Positions 33,764 to 42,915 are shown, counted from the stretch's first letter. The stretch: 64,000 bases of DNA from Litoribacillus peritrichatus (GCF_039537985.1 NZ_BAABBN010000004.1:124001-188000); one strand, 5' to 3'. Numbers and translations: made by a program. Notes: generated by a model from the letters alone, not told the origin.

Positions 33764-35284
33764 ATGACTGTAATTCGCCAGGATGATTTAATCGACAGCG
33801 TTGCCGATGCCCTGCAATACATATCTTATTATCACCCGAAAGATTTTATTGATGGCGTGTACGAAGCCTATCAACGTGAAGAGTCTCAGGCGGCGAAAGA
33901 TGCCATGGCTCAGATTCTGATCAACTCTCGTATGTGTGCAGAAGGTAAACGTCCTTTGTGTCAGGACACAGGTATTGTGACTGTGTTCGTTAAGGTGGGG
34001 ATGGATGTCCAGTGGGATGCTGACATGGGCCTTGAAGATATGATCAATGAAGGTGTTCGCCGGGCATACACGCACCCGGATAACGTCCTTCGAGCTTCTA
34101 TTTTGGCTGATCCGGCGGGTAAACGTCAGAACACGAAAGATAATACACCAGCGGTGATTCATACTCAGGTTGTACCTGGAAACACGGTGGATATTCAGGT
34201 TGCTGCTAAAGGTGGTGGTTCTGAGAACAAGTCTAAAATGGTTATGCTAAACCCTTCTGACAGCATTGTTGACTGGGTAGTTAAAACGGTACCAACCATG
34301 GGTGCAGGCTGGTGTCCACCTGGCATGTTAGGCATAGGCATTGGTGGTACGGCAGAAAAAGCGGCATTAATGGCGAAGGAGTCGTTAATGGAGCCGATCG
34401 ACATCCATGAATTGCGTGAACGTGGCCCTCAGAACCGAGTGGAAGAGTTACGTATTGAAATCATGGATGCAGTGAATGAGCTGGGTATTGGTGCTCAAGG
34501 TCTGGGTGGTTTAACTACGGTTCTGGACGTGAAGATCATGGATTACCCAACGCACGCAGCCTCTCTTCCTGTTTGTATGATTCCTAACTGTGCTGCGACA
34601 CGTCATGCGCACTTTGAACTGGACGGTTCTGGCCCTGCATTGCAGACACCGCCGAGCCTGGAAGATTGGCCTGAAATTACCTGGGAAGTGGGCGACTCGG
34701 TTCGTCGAGTGAATCTTGATACGCTGACTCAGGCAGAAATGGAAGAGTGGCAACCGGGGGAAACCGTGTTGCTGTCAGGTAAGATGTTAACTGGCCGAGA
34801 TGCAGCCCATAAGAAGATGGTTGATATGATTTCGAAAGGCGAGAAATTGCCGGTCGACTTGAAAGGCCGTTTCATCTATTACGTAGGGCCGGTTGACCCG
34901 GTTCGTGATGAAGTCGTAGGCCCTGCAGGTCCAACCACTTCTACTCGTATGGACAAGTTTACTGATACCATGCTTGAAACCACAGGTTTGATGGGAATGA
35001 TCGGTAAGGCTGAACGTGGACAAGTGGCGATCGAAGCGATTAAGAAACATAAAGCAACCTACCTGATGGCGGTAGGTGGTGCTGCTTACTTAGTTTCAAA
35101 GGCTATTAAAGGCGCTGAAGTGGTTGCGTTCCCTGAGTTGGGAATGGAGGCCATTTATGAGTTTGACGTTCAGGATATGCCTGTAACGGTGGCGGTTGAT
35201 GTGAATGGTACGTCCGTGCATCAGACCGGCCCGCAAGAGTGGTTTGAAAAAATTCATGAAGCGAAGGCAATTGAAGTTAAATAA
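33764..35284 (+). CDS. Fumarate hydratase class I
   Basis: Iron-sulfur fumarase converting fumarate to malate in the TCA cycle. 506 residues, single polypeptide with the N-terminal alpha part (with GKRPLCQDTGIVTVF, and the catalytic cysteine region) and C-terminal beta part (GRDAAHKKMVDMI, VGPAGPTTSTRMD). Glycine-rich GIGIGGTAEKAALMAKESL is typical. Conserved cysteines for the oxygen-sensitive 4Fe-4S cluster lie near residues 65 (LCQDTG) and 180-280. No paired subunit gene is present, consistent with the fused FumA/FumB type. AGAGG precedes the start. Confidence 0.96.
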   Translation: MTVIRQDDLIDSVADALQYISYYHPKDFIDGVYEAYQREESQAAKDAMAQILINSRMCAEGKRPLCQDTGIVTVFVKVGMDVQWDADMGLEDMINEGVRRAYTHPDNVLRASILADPAGKRQNTKDNTPAVIHTQVVPGNTVDIQVAAKGGGSENKSKMVMLNPSDSIVDWVVKTVPTMGAGWCPPGMLGIGIGGTAEKAALMAKESLMEPIDIHELRERGPQNRVEELRIEIMDAVNELGIGAQGLGGLTTVLDVKIMDYPTHAASLPVCMIPNCAATRHAHFELDGSGPALQTPPSLEDWPEITWEVGDSVRRVNLDTLTQAEMEEWQPGETVLLSGKMLTGRDAAHKKMVDMISKGEKLPVDLKGRFIYYVGPVDPVRDEVVGPAGPTTSTRMDKFTDTMLETTGLMGMIGKAERGQVAIEAIKKHKATYLMAVGGAAYLVSKAIKGAEVVAFPELGMEAIYEFDVQDMPVTVAVDVNGTSVHQTGPQEWFEKIHEAKAIEVK

Positions 35285-35298
35285 ACTTTAACTGCTTT

Positions 35299-35340
35299 AA
35301 AAAGCCCCAGTGTTGCTGATGGTGACTCTGGGGCTTTTTT
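35299..35340 (+). terminator. Rho-independent terminator of fumarase
   Basis: AAAAGCCCCAG pairs with CTGGGGCTTTT across a 17-base loop and is followed by a T-run, 15 bases after the stop codon. Confidence 0.9.
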
Positions 35341-35389
35341 ATTGTTTAATCCGTCTCGTAATATTAACGAAAAGAATTTAGGTAATTAA

Positions 35390-36244
35390 ATGGAACGCGT
35401 TTATCGATTGGTTATATCTTGTCCTGATGCTACTGGCATTGTTGCGAAAGTGAGTAATTTTCTTTCCGGGCATAATGGTTGGATTACAGAGGCTAATCAT
35501 CATGCCGACAGGCCAAGTGGCATGTTCTATATGCGCAATGAGATACGAGCGGACTCGCTGCCATTTGATTTAGAAGAGTTTGAAACGTTGTTTCAGCCGA
35601 TTGCCCAAGAATGTGGTATGAATTGGCGCATTACCGATTCTCATCAGCCCAAGAAAGTTGTTTTGATGGCATCGAAAGAAAGCCATTGTTTGGCGGATAT
35701 TTTACATCGTTGGCACAGTAATGAACTGCCGTGTGAAATTTCGTGTGTGATCGCAAATCACGATCATTTACGCTCAATGGTTGAATGGCATGATATCCCG
35801 TTTCATCATGTACCGGTAGATCCGAACAATAAGCCAAAAGCATTTGCGGAGGTGTCAGGGTTAATAAAGCAATACCAGGCCGACACGGTGGTTTTAGCCC
35901 GGTATATGCAGATATTACCACCTGAACTGTGTCATACCCATGCAGGGCGCATTATTAATATTCATCATAGTTTTTTGCCTTCGTTTGCGGGTGCAAGACC
36001 TTACCATCAGGCTGCGGAAAGAGGTGTGAAGCTCATCGGTGCAACATGCCACTATGTCACGGAAGTGCTGGATGCAGGGCCAATCATCGATCAGGATGTG
36101 AGCCGTATCAGCCACAGGGATACGGTTGAGGACATGGTTCGGCTGGGCAAAGACGTAGAAAAGAACGTGCTGGCTCGAGGATTGCGTTGGCATTTGGAAG
36201 ACCGTGTGATTGTTCATGGCAATAAAACGGTCGTTTTTAGCTAA
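35390..36244 (+). CDS. purU: Formyltetrahydrofolate deformylase
   Basis: Hydrolyses 10-formyl-THF to formate and THF, balancing one-carbon pools and supplying formate to PurT. 284 residues. N-terminal ACT domain (1-80; RLVISCPDATGIVAKVS), then the formyltransferase-like catalytic domain with the active-site Asn-His region INIHHSFLPSFAGARPYHQA near 187-206 and the catalytic aspartate in ATCHYVTEVLDAGPIIDQD. It follows fumarase after a terminator, so it has its own promoter. Confidence 0.97.
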   Translation: MERVYRLVISCPDATGIVAKVSNFLSGHNGWITEANHHADRPSGMFYMRNEIRADSLPFDLEEFETLFQPIAQECGMNWRITDSHQPKKVVLMASKESHCLADILHRWHSNELPCEISCVIANHDHLRSMVEWHDIPFHHVPVDPNNKPKAFAEVSGLIKQYQADTVVLARYMQILPPELCHTHAGRIINIHHSFLPSFAGARPYHQAAERGVKLIGATCHYVTEVLDAGPIIDQDVSRISHRDTVEDMVRLGKDVEKNVLARGLRWHLEDRVIVHGNKTVVFS

Positions 36245-36253
36245 CTCAATATT

Positions 36254-36281
36254 GCCAGTCATTAATTAAAAAGTGACTGGC
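36254..36281. terminator. Hairpin between purU and the DUF945 gene
   Basis: Perfect eight-pair stem GCCAGTCA/TGACTGGC with a 12-base A/T loop. The right arm lies inside the last codons of the DUF945 gene. Likely ends purU transcription. Confidence 0.45.
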
Positions 36282-37458
36282 TCAGTGTTTTATTATTGAT
36301 TGATGTTTTTCCTTTCAGAATCTCAATTTGCTGAGGTTCTGACCCTTCTTCTGTTAATTCTATCTTACCTTTTGTTTTCGCTATAAGTGACAGAAGGTGG
36401 TCGTCCATGTATTCGGGCAGGTCTGGAAACTCTATTTTTCCTGTTAATCGTTTGTGTTGTTTTTGAGTTGGTGAGTAAAAAGAAAGCTGATTCAAGTTCA
36501 GTGTTGCTCTGTCTGAAAGCAGCGCTGGCGTGAGTGTTTGTATGGCGGTCATATACTCCAATTGAGCATATTCATCTGTAATCGAGTCAAACTCCAAATA
36601 CACTTTCTCTATCAGATCATAAATTGCGGACATGGCAGCCAAATCTGCTCGATGTATCCGGGCATCGAGTGTTAGGTTTTGCCAATGGCTCCAGGGGGTT
36701 TTTAAGTCGTTGGACTTTGCCAGAATAATCAGATGAGTTGCCTGGGCGGATTCTTCTATGTTGATGACGTTATGAATGGAAAATGTCAGTTGCTTGATTC
36801 GAAGAGGAAGATTAGGGACGTCTATTTCTTCTGCTTTAAATTCAGTATTTCCTTGCCAGCTTTGATCGTCTTTACGCTCGATGGCGCCAGCCAATCTTAA
36901 ATTTTTAACATTGAGCCCGGAGTTCTGATCATTGGATGAAGCGCCTTGCCAGTGAATTCGGTAGTGAATTTCATCAAACTCATAATCTGCTTCGATGGAC
37001 GCGATTAATGGCTGCAGTTTGGTTTCCTGAGAATCAGAAGAATCCATATTTAAGTTTAAATTTAATTGGATATTGCCCAAGAATCCGGCTCGGGCAAAGG
37101 CAATCAACGAAGGCTGTTTTGAAGTGTCCGTTTTACGCTGAGTGAATAAGTAGAAGGCGCCAATACCGGGCTGACGATTTATGACCGTTACTGGGCCGTG
37201 GCCAAGCTGAACTTGCAGTGTGCTGATTTCTATGTGGCTTTCTTCATACTCATCCAGCACGCTGGCGGTCAGATTGAACGAACTGCTGAACCAGCCTTGC
37301 TGATAGTCACTGATTTCAAGATGAAGCGCTGTGTTCAGGTTGTTTAGGTAAATACCACGCTCAATATACTCTTTGGCTAAGTAACCTAACGCACCGGGTA
37401 GCGTCAGCAAGCAGAACAGGGTTGTCAGGGTGAAAACCAATAAACGTTTTATCTGCAT
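36262..37458 (-). CDS. DUF945 (YdgA-like) membrane-anchored protein
   Basis: A 398-residue protein with one N-terminal transmembrane helix (LLVFTLTTLFCLLTLPGALGY) and a long periplasmic beta-rich domain. The pattern YIERGIYLNNL...LEISDYQQGWFSSSF then VQLGHGPV is the DUF945 hallmark, as in E. coli YdgA. It may take part in inner membrane protein dynamics or complex stability, but the role is not established. The ATG at 37458, with AAGG about ten bases upstream, is chosen over a TTG three codons earlier. It is four bases downstream of the DUF2971 gene in the same direction. Confidence 0.85.
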   Translation of the reverse strand: MQIKRLLVFTLTTLFCLLTLPGALGYLAKEYIERGIYLNNLNTALHLEISDYQQGWFSSSFNLTASVLDEYEESHIEISTLQVQLGHGPVTVINRQPGIGAFYLFTQRKTDTSKQPSLIAFARAGFLGNIQLNLNLNMDSSDSQETKLQPLIASIEADYEFDEIHYRIHWQGASSNDQNSGLNVKNLRLAGAIERKDDQSWQGNTEFKAEEIDVPNLPLRIKQLTFSIHNVINIEESAQATHLIILAKSNDLKTPWSHWQNLTLDARIHRADLAAMSAIYDLIEKVYLEFDSITDEYAQLEYMTAIQTLTPALLSDRATLNLNQLSFYSPTQKQHKRLTGKIEFPDLPEYMDDHLLSLIAKTKGKIELTEEGSEPQQIEILKGKTSINNKTLSQSLFN

Positions 37459-37470
37459 TTGTTGCAAGCC

Positions 37471-38391
37471 TTAAGATTGAGCAGAGTATATTTTCTCGAT
37501 CTTAAGCGTAAATTGATTCATGTTTGGCGAGCAAGAGTATATGTCTGTTTCAGGAAACGATTCTTTGATGGTGTTCATTATTTTAATTCGGTTGTCTGGA
37601 GAAAGAGCTGCACCGAGATAAACCCGCTTTAAGCTGTCACCATTAAAGGTGTAGTCCGTGTATTTGGTTTGCTCTGATTGGGTTACCTGAACTTCAGAAA
37701 GCGTTCGTAAGCAGCGCCATTCCTGCTCTGCTATGAAAGACTTTGACTTTACCAGGAACTGACCTGAAAACATGGTCTTTGGGTCGAGGCGACGAATTCC
37801 CATGATATGTTCAATCTGTGCTCTCATGTCGGTTAAAACAGGGCGTTGTTCACCGTATTTCACTTTATTCGGGTTCTGGGGGGCGCCATCGTCGTGGGCG
37901 GCATTGACTTCAAAACCAAAGGCGACGCCACAGTGGTTATCAGCGTGATGCTGCCAAAGCGCTAAATTGTCTGGCTTGTCTCCTAAGCACAATAAGCGTA
38001 GGTGGGATAAGTAGAAGTCCCAATGCTCAAGCATTTCCTGGTTTTTTTCTTGTTGATTAAGAATTGTGCTTTGTAGTAAATCAGTTAATACGCCTCGGGC
38101 TTCTTCTTCTGAGTCGAACCGCTCAGTGGAACGCCAGCGGATAATGGCTTTGACAATCGGGTTGGATGTGTCTTTGAAGGGCAGTGAGTGGGTAAAGATC
38201 ATGTTTGCCACAAACTTGGCCAGTGCTTCAGTTAAAACATCGTCTTTAATCATCAATGACTTAGCGGAGTTAACGGCAAAAGGCTCTGGAAGTTCAGACG
38301 GTGCAATCCAACGAAGTTTCTTGGATGTGATAATTTTATTGGCTGTTTCGAGATCAGCGAACTTATAAAGTAAAGCGGGAATGGAGGACAC
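37471..38391 (-). CDS. DUF2971 family protein
   Basis: A 306-residue cytoplasmic protein. Features of DUF2971: an opening YKFADLETANKIITSKKL (frame for a small beta motif), then LRLLCLGDKPDNLALWQHHADNHCGVAFGFE-type centre (residues about 140-165; key residues C, W, H, H, G). Later come MFSGQFLVKSKSFIAEQEWR and ADRAB-like strands. These proteins resemble an ADP-ribosyltransferase-like or nuclease-like unknown domain and turn up beside defence or toxin genes in many bacteria, but the biochemical role is not known. The GTG start has GGAG seven bases upstream. It is divergent from the ParA-like gene. Confidence 0.8.
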   Translation of the reverse strand: MSSIPALLYKFADLETANKIITSKKLRWIAPSELPEPFAVNSAKSLMIKDDVLTEALAKFVANMIFTHSLPFKDTSNPIVKAIIRWRSTERFDSEEEARGVLTDLLQSTILNQQEKNQEMLEHWDFYLSHLRLLCLGDKPDNLALWQHHADNHCGVAFGFEVNAAHDDGAPQNPNKVKYGEQRPVLTDMRAQIEHIMGIRRLDPKTMFSGQFLVKSKSFIAEQEWRCLRTLSEVQVTQSEQTKYTDYTFNGDSLKRVYLGAALSPDNRIKIMNTIKESFPETDIYSCSPNMNQFTLKIEKIYSAQS

Positions 38392-38621
38392 TCCGTAACT
38401 CCATGTTTAACAAAATATAGTTATTTGAATGGGTAAAAATATTAGTATTGTTTAGATCGGCCCTGAAAGCAATGGCTTTAACATCTTAGAATAATTTAAT
38501 TCAACAGGCGGTAAGAGGAAGTTGGCCTGGATAGATTAATAGCTGTCGACCATAATGTCTGTTTAGATTAAAATGTGAACGAAAATCCGTCAGTAGAATT
38601 CTAGATCAGAGGAAAAGATAA

Positions 38622-39416
38622 ATGCGTCGAGTCGTGTTTAATCAGAAAGGTGGAGTAGGGAAATCCAGTATTACCTGTAACTTGGCTGCTATCAGTGCTC
38701 AACAGGGATTTAAAACGCTTGTTATTGATCTGGACATTCAAGGCAATACCACGCATTACTTGCTTGGCAAACCTTCATCCGAGTGTGAGAACAACATTGC
38801 CCAATATTTTGAGCAAGTGCTTTCTTTCAAGGTCTTCAATAAAAAACCTGAGGATTTTATTACGCCAACGCCTTATGAAAATCTGGACGTGATTGCCTCA
38901 AGCCCCGAGCTTGAACATTTGGAGCGTAAGCTGGAAGCAAAGCATAAAATCTATAAGTTAAGAGATGCTTTGAAGGCGCTTGAGCGTAAGTACGACCGCA
39001 TTTATGTGGATACGGCACCGGCGTTAAACTTTTATACTCAGTCTGCATTGATTGGTTGTAATAAGTGCCTCATTCCGTTCGATTGTGATGATTTCTCGCG
39101 CAAAGCGCTTTATAACCTGGGCATGGAAATTCAGGAAATACAGGAAGATCACAACGAAGAACTGAAGATTGAAGGGATCATTGTAAATCAGTTTCAGCCA
39201 AGAGCAAGTTTGCCTCAGCAGCTGATTAAAGAGTTGTTGGACGAAGGATTGCCTGTGCTTCCCGTGTATTTGACCAGTTCAATTAAGATGAAAGAGTCGC
39301 ATCAAAAGAATCGTCCTTTGATCCACTTGGATCCAAAACATAAGTTGACTCAGCAGTTCAGTGAACTTGCCGAAGTGCTGGAAGGGAAAAAAGTAGCTCA
39401 CCCTGAGTTTGCTTAA
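38622..39416 (+). CDS. Orphan ParA-like ATPase
   Basis: A 264-residue P-loop ATPase of the ParA/MinD/Soj type. Deviant Walker A NQKGGVGKSS near residues 7-16 (signature lysine present), DLDIQGN (A'), then VDTAPAL (Walker B) near 128. The C-terminal part with VNQFQPRA and PVYLTSSIKMKES resembles the ParA family that segregates chromosomes, plasmids or intracellular clusters. No ParB gene or centromere-like repeat is visible nearby, so it is an orphan, possibly positioning another cargo. The start has AGAGG upstream. Confidence 0.88.
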   Translation: MRRVVFNQKGGVGKSSITCNLAAISAQQGFKTLVIDLDIQGNTTHYLLGKPSSECENNIAQYFEQVLSFKVFNKKPEDFITPTPYENLDVIASSPELEHLERKLEAKHKIYKLRDALKALERKYDRIYVDTAPALNFYTQSALIGCNKCLIPFDCDDFSRKALYNLGMEIQEIQEDHNEELKIEGIIVNQFQPRASLPQQLIKELLDEGLPVLPVYLTSSIKMKESHQKNRPLIHLDPKHKLTQQFSELAEVLEGKKVAHPEFA

Positions 39417-39458
39417 TTCAGGTTACTCGCTTTACTTTTTCTGCCCTTTCTAAAATAC

Positions 39459-39488
39459 AAAAGCCGCATCATCCGATGCGGCTTTTTT
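39459..39488. terminator. Strong bidirectional terminator
   Basis: AAAAGCCGCATC pairs with GATGCGGCTTTT around ATCC, followed by T-run on both strands. It separates the ParA-like gene (+) from the DUF3549 gene (-). Confidence 0.95.
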
Positions 39489-39520
39489 GGTTCAGCAGGT
39501 TTGATCTAACAGTCCAGGCG

Positions 39521-40573
39521 TTACTTAATGCCATTGAATAGCACGCCAATGCACTTGCTAAGCGCTTCAGACCGTTCGGTGCTGCGAATGACAGCCATAA
39601 GCCAAGGTCTGACGCCCGGAATTGCCACCAAGTCACTGTAGAATTGAATGAATATGTACTCGCCACTGTCCATCTGGGCGATGCATTCAAATAATTGAAA
39701 ACACAGGCTTTCGTTTTCTAGGTCTTTCCAGCAGCGGCTGGCAATCGCAGAAATCAGCTCCAGGTTATTATTTACCTGATCATTGGCTAACATCTCAATG
39801 ATCAGCTCTTGCCTTGGCGTTGCTGCTTTCGAACCGGACATTGCGCGTAAGTAGGCAGCTAATAACGTTGGGTTGGGTGTGGATTGTGCCAGTTCCTGAC
39901 GTGCGAGATCTAGAATGGTCAGAGACAAATCTGTGGAGGGTATTTCATTTTCCAACAGTGTTAGAACGAGCATCTTGGGTGTTTCAGGTAACCACTTTAA
40001 TGAGCTTTTAATCACTTCTTCATGGTTCATGTCTTCCAGTCTGGCGCAAACATCGGCCAACCCCTGAAGGCCAATGGTATCCCAGCTGTCTACTTCTTGT
40101 TCTTTCTTTAAGTAGCTGATTGCAGGTTCGTAAAAACTGGAGGCATTTTTATTCAGAAAGTGTGAAATTTTTGCGTGAAACGCAGCCATGCGTTCCTGAT
40201 TAGGCGTAAAAGCTAACTCTGATTCGCTTAAAATGCTTTGGTCTCTGGTTTCCGGGTTGTGAACTCGGTTCTGGATGGCTTTCATTAATCGCTGAATGAA
40301 GTCGTCTCTGGAGGCAGGAATAATAATGCCTTGCTCATCCAAGGGGAGTTTCAGAAACCATATCAAGGGCTCTTCTTTGGTTTCTTTCCACCAAATCAGA
40401 ATTCCCAGCCAGGCGTGTCTTTGCAGTGGCGTGGGGTAAGGCGTTTCAAAATTTTCAAAGGTCTGGAATTGTTTGTTGGAGAGTCTATATAATCTCCGCC
40501 CCATATCAAAAACACGAAGCTCTGCGTCCAGTGACTTTACAAAATCTGTGATCGTATTAATGACGGTGTCCAT
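39521..40573 (-). CDS. DUF3549 family protein
   Basis: A 350-residue cytoplasmic protein, helix-rich. The N-terminal region VFDMGRRLYRLSN, PYPTPLQRHAWLGILIWW, and WFLKLPLDEQGII are family hallmarks in gammaproteobacteria. The rest is a helical repeat-like array. Function unknown. AGAGG precedes the start. It is divergent from the YqcC gene, with which it commonly neighbours in this class. Confidence 0.85.
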   Translation of the reverse strand: MDTVINTITDFVKSLDAELRVFDMGRRLYRLSNKQFQTFENFETPYPTPLQRHAWLGILIWWKETKEEPLIWFLKLPLDEQGIIIPASRDDFIQRLMKAIQNRVHNPETRDQSILSESELAFTPNQERMAAFHAKISHFLNKNASSFYEPAISYLKKEQEVDSWDTIGLQGLADVCARLEDMNHEEVIKSSLKWLPETPKMLVLTLLENEIPSTDLSLTILDLARQELAQSTPNPTLLAAYLRAMSGSKAATPRQELIIEMLANDQVNNNLELISAIASRCWKDLENESLCFQLFECIAQMDSGEYIFIQFYSDLVAIPGVRPWLMAVIRSTERSEALSKCIGVLFNGIK

Positions 40574-40659
40574 GGTACCTCTAAACTTATTGATTGGGTT
40601 GAGCGTAATTTAGTGGGGCAGAATTATAGCACGCCGTTGGCAAAGGTAGGTTTATCTTT

Positions 40660-40995
40660 ATGTATCATGATCGACAAGCTGTTCAGGAAGTATTGCGGGC
40701 TATTGAACAGGAAATGAAGCGACTTGAAGTTTGGTCCGCTAACCCACCTTCACCGGAGGCATTACTTAGTCGTCAGCCATTTTGCTATGACACCATGGCA
40801 TTAACGGAATGGGTTCAGTTTGTATTTCTGGTGAAAATGGAGGTGCTGATGGCTCTTGGAAAACCTTTGCCTCTTCAGTGTGGTATTGCGCCCATGGCTG
40901 AAGAGTACTTTAAAGGTTACACGCTGGACGTAGATACTTTAATTCACTTATTCAGGCATTTAGACGAGCTTTTAGGCGGATTGGCTGAAAATTAA
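40660..40995 (+). CDS. yqcC: YqcC family protein (DUF446)
   Basis: A 111-residue helical protein matching YqcC: start VQEVLRAIEQEMKRLEVW, the centre FCYDTMALTEWVQFVFLVKM, GKPLPLQCGIAPMAEEYFKG, then a charged helix. In E. coli it lies beside truC, which is not seen here. Its role is not established. Confidence 0.9.
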   Translation: MYHDRQAVQEVLRAIEQEMKRLEVWSANPPSPEALLSRQPFCYDTMALTEWVQFVFLVKMEVLMALGKPLPLQCGIAPMAEEYFKGYTLDVDTLIHLFRHLDELLGGLAEN

Positions 40996-41063
40996 ACAAT
41001 TTGGTATGAGATGTGCATTACTCTGCTGAGAGATACGAAATGTTACATAGGCAGAGCTGAAAC

Positions 41064-41564
41064 ATGGCGATCAACCAAATTACCAACAATAGTGTCAATA
41101 CTTCGACTCAATCGTCCGTCAAACAAACGAACGATGTTGTCGATAAGTCAAAAAGTGGTCGTAAGGAAGGTGAGGGCGATCAGGGTAGCCCTTACAGTGA
41201 TAAAGTTTCAATTTCAGGCAAAGCCTCTCAGCTGGAGCGCTTATCCCAAGAGTTATTTACGGACTTAAAACCGGATACTCAGATCGGTGATGTTGCCCAT
41301 AAATTGTATGAGTTTGGTTTTATTACTCTGGAAGACTTGAATCACATTCCGCTGGCAACCCGGACTCAGAAAATTAATAGCCCAGACCAGGCTGTCAGTG
41401 TTCTGCAAACGCAGTCCAGAGATCTTGCTCTTCAAGGAGAAGATTCCGCGACGCTGGAAGGCGTTAATCGCATGCTGACGACTTTGAAAAATATGACGGC
41501 GCCCAGTTATCCAGCCAGTGCTTATCAGCGTGTGACTGGATACGGTTATGTAGGGATACAATAA
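41064..41564 (+). CDS. Conserved hypothetical protein (166 aa)
   Basis: An uncharacterised 166-residue protein with a polar N-terminal part (NQITNNSVNTSTQSS, then SPYSDKVSISGKASQL) and a helical C-terminal part (QIGDVAHKLYEFGFITLEDLNHI, AVSVLQTQSRDLALQG). The DKVSISGKA stretch recalls short linear segments at the N terminus of flagellar regulators such as FlgM, but I see no FlgM core. No membrane segment. Function not inferred. Confidence 0.6.
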   Translation: MAINQITNNSVNTSTQSSVKQTNDVVDKSKSGRKEGEGDQGSPYSDKVSISGKASQLERLSQELFTDLKPDTQIGDVAHKLYEFGFITLEDLNHIPLATRTQKINSPDQAVSVLQTQSRDLALQGEDSATLEGVNRMLTTLKNMTAPSYPASAYQRVTGYGYVGIQ

Positions 41565-41606
41565 TCGCTCCCTGTCGGTTTGGTTGCTTAATTCGGCGTC
41601 TCTTTG

Positions 41607-41637
41607 GCCCATTCTTAGCCGAAAGTGTGGGCTTTTT
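41607..41637 (+). terminator. Weak terminator after the 166-aa gene
   Basis: GCCCA at 41607-41611 pairs with TGGGC at 41628-41632 with a 16-base loop, followed by five T. Short stem, so moderate confidence. Confidence 0.4.
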
Positions 41638-41815
41638 CCGTTCTGAAGTAAAATTCCTGTAAGTTGTGACGCTCATCATTTCTTGTTAAAACATCTAGTA
41701 TGTCTATTCTAAATCCCGTTGTTACCATCCAAATTAGCCCTTCAGCACAACTTTGAATGGTTAAGCTGCACTTTCAAGGACGTGTTTGTGTTTAACTTTA
41801 AAAAGGATAAAAGCT

Positions 41816-42244
41816 ATGTCTGAAGTAATTGAAGCTGTTGAAACGGAAGAAGCCACAAGCGCTAAAATTGCAGAACGTTTAAAGGTTTCAGCGCATCAAA
41901 TTTGGTTGGCTGGTTTAGGTGCTTACGCAAAAGCGGAAGAAGAAGGCATTAAAGCCATAGAGTCATTGATTAAAGAAGGTGAGGACGTAGAAGTCCGTGC
42001 CAGCGAAGCTCGTAAAGAAACCATCGCCAAAACCACAGAGTTACGTGAAAAAGCGAATCAATCTATTGAAGACATTAAAGAAAATCTTTTAGGGTCTTTG
42101 GGGAAGGTTGAAACGGTCATTGATCAGCGAATAGAAGCCATTATTAACTTCTTTGGTTTGCCAAGTAAGTCCGATGTGGATGAGTTGATCATTAAGGTAG
42201 AAGAGTTGAATAAAGCCGTTAAGGCGTTAGTAAAAGCATCTTAG
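41816..42244 (+). CDS. Phasin family protein (PhaF/PhaI-like)
   Basis: A 142-residue protein with an alpha-helical phasin domain. It shows AERLKVSAHQIWLAGLGAYAKAEEEG near residues 18-45, then a long amphipathic helix (KETIAKTTELREKANQSI) and a leucine/valine heptad C terminus (VDELIIKVEELNKAVKALV). Phasins coat polyhydroxyalkanoate granules and control their size and segregation. The ATG at 41816 has AAGGA eight bases upstream; a longer frame from 41786 adds an unrelated leader. It is convergent with the PhaD-like regulator gene. Confidence 0.9.
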   Translation: MSEVIEAVETEEATSAKIAERLKVSAHQIWLAGLGAYAKAEEEGIKAIESLIKEGEDVEVRASEARKETIAKTTELREKANQSIEDIKENLLGSLGKVETVIDQRIEAIINFFGLPSKSDVDELIIKVEELNKAVKALVKAS

Positions 42245-42259
42245 TATCTGCGTGTTATT

Positions 42260-42284
42260 CATAGGCCTCCTTATGAGGTCTATG
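42260..42284. terminator. Hairpin between the phasin and regulator genes
   Basis: Ten-pair stem (CATAGGCCTC with GAGGTCTATG, one G-U) and a five-base loop, between convergent genes. No T-run on the plus side. Confidence 0.6.
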
Positions 42285-42294
42285 AAAATACCGC

Positions 42295-42915
42295 TTATAA
42301 ATATTTCTTACTTAAGTCCTGCATGAAGGCGCGATGCGTCGGTTCCAGGTAAGGCGTGAGTAGGCTCATGACCTGATAAACCCCCTTGCCTAAGTCTTCA
42401 GTGTGCTTACCTTTATTTCTCACATTTTCATAATTAAGCCAATACGTCATGGTCATTGCGATGTTGCGTGATAATGACTCTACTTCTTCCATACCGGCGA
42501 TCATAGTTCCGTTTTGGATTAAGCCTTGGCAAATGGCTTTATTAACACGTTCTTTTTTATCCAGGATGCGGTTGAAGTGGGTGGCGAGTTTATCCACGCT
42601 GGCCAGAAGGTCAGGCAGGTTTCGGTAAATAAAGCGGTATTCCCAGATATGTTCAAACAGTAAATGAATGAACAGCCAGTGGTCTTCCATGGTGATTTCC
42701 CGGTCTTCGGGTGGCGCGACCAGGATCTCATTCATTCGTTTTTCAAACTGTTGATACAGCTCGTAGATGATTTCATTCTTGTTTCTAAAATGGTAGTACA
42801 GATTGCCGGGAGAAATATCCATTTCGTCCGCTATGTGAATGGTGGTTACATTAGGCTCACCAAATTCGTTGAATAATTCCAAACTGGTTACAAGAATTCT
42901 ATCTCTAGTTTTCAT
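42295..42915 (-). CDS. TetR family regulator, PhaD-like
   Basis: A 206-residue regulator. N-terminal helix-turn-helix (residues about 1-50) reads LELFNEFGEPNVTTIHIADEM then ISPGNLYYHFRNKNEII, very close to PhaD of pseudomonads. The ligand-binding part is all helical, with WEYRFIYRNLPDLL typical of PhaD. PhaD activates phaI/phaF in Pseudomonas; here the phasin gene lies convergent to it, so direct control of that gene is plausible but would act from a distance. The ATG at 42915 gives the usual family start (MKTRDRIL); the frame's upstream TTG is less likely. Confidence 0.85.
   Translation of the reverse strand: MKTRDRILVTSLELFNEFGEPNVTTIHIADEMDISPGNLYYHFRNKNEIIYELYQQFEKRMNEILVAPPEDREITMEDHWLFIHLLFEHIWEYRFIYRNLPDLLASVDKLATHFNRILDKKERVNKAICQGLIQNGTMIAGMEEVESLSRNIAMTMTYWLNYENVRNKGKHTEDLGKGVYQVMSLLTPYLEPTHRAFMQDLSKKYL

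Noticed and set aside
33788..34162. A 124-codon open frame antisense to fumarase
   Set aside because: Shadow of the conserved fumarase N-terminus.
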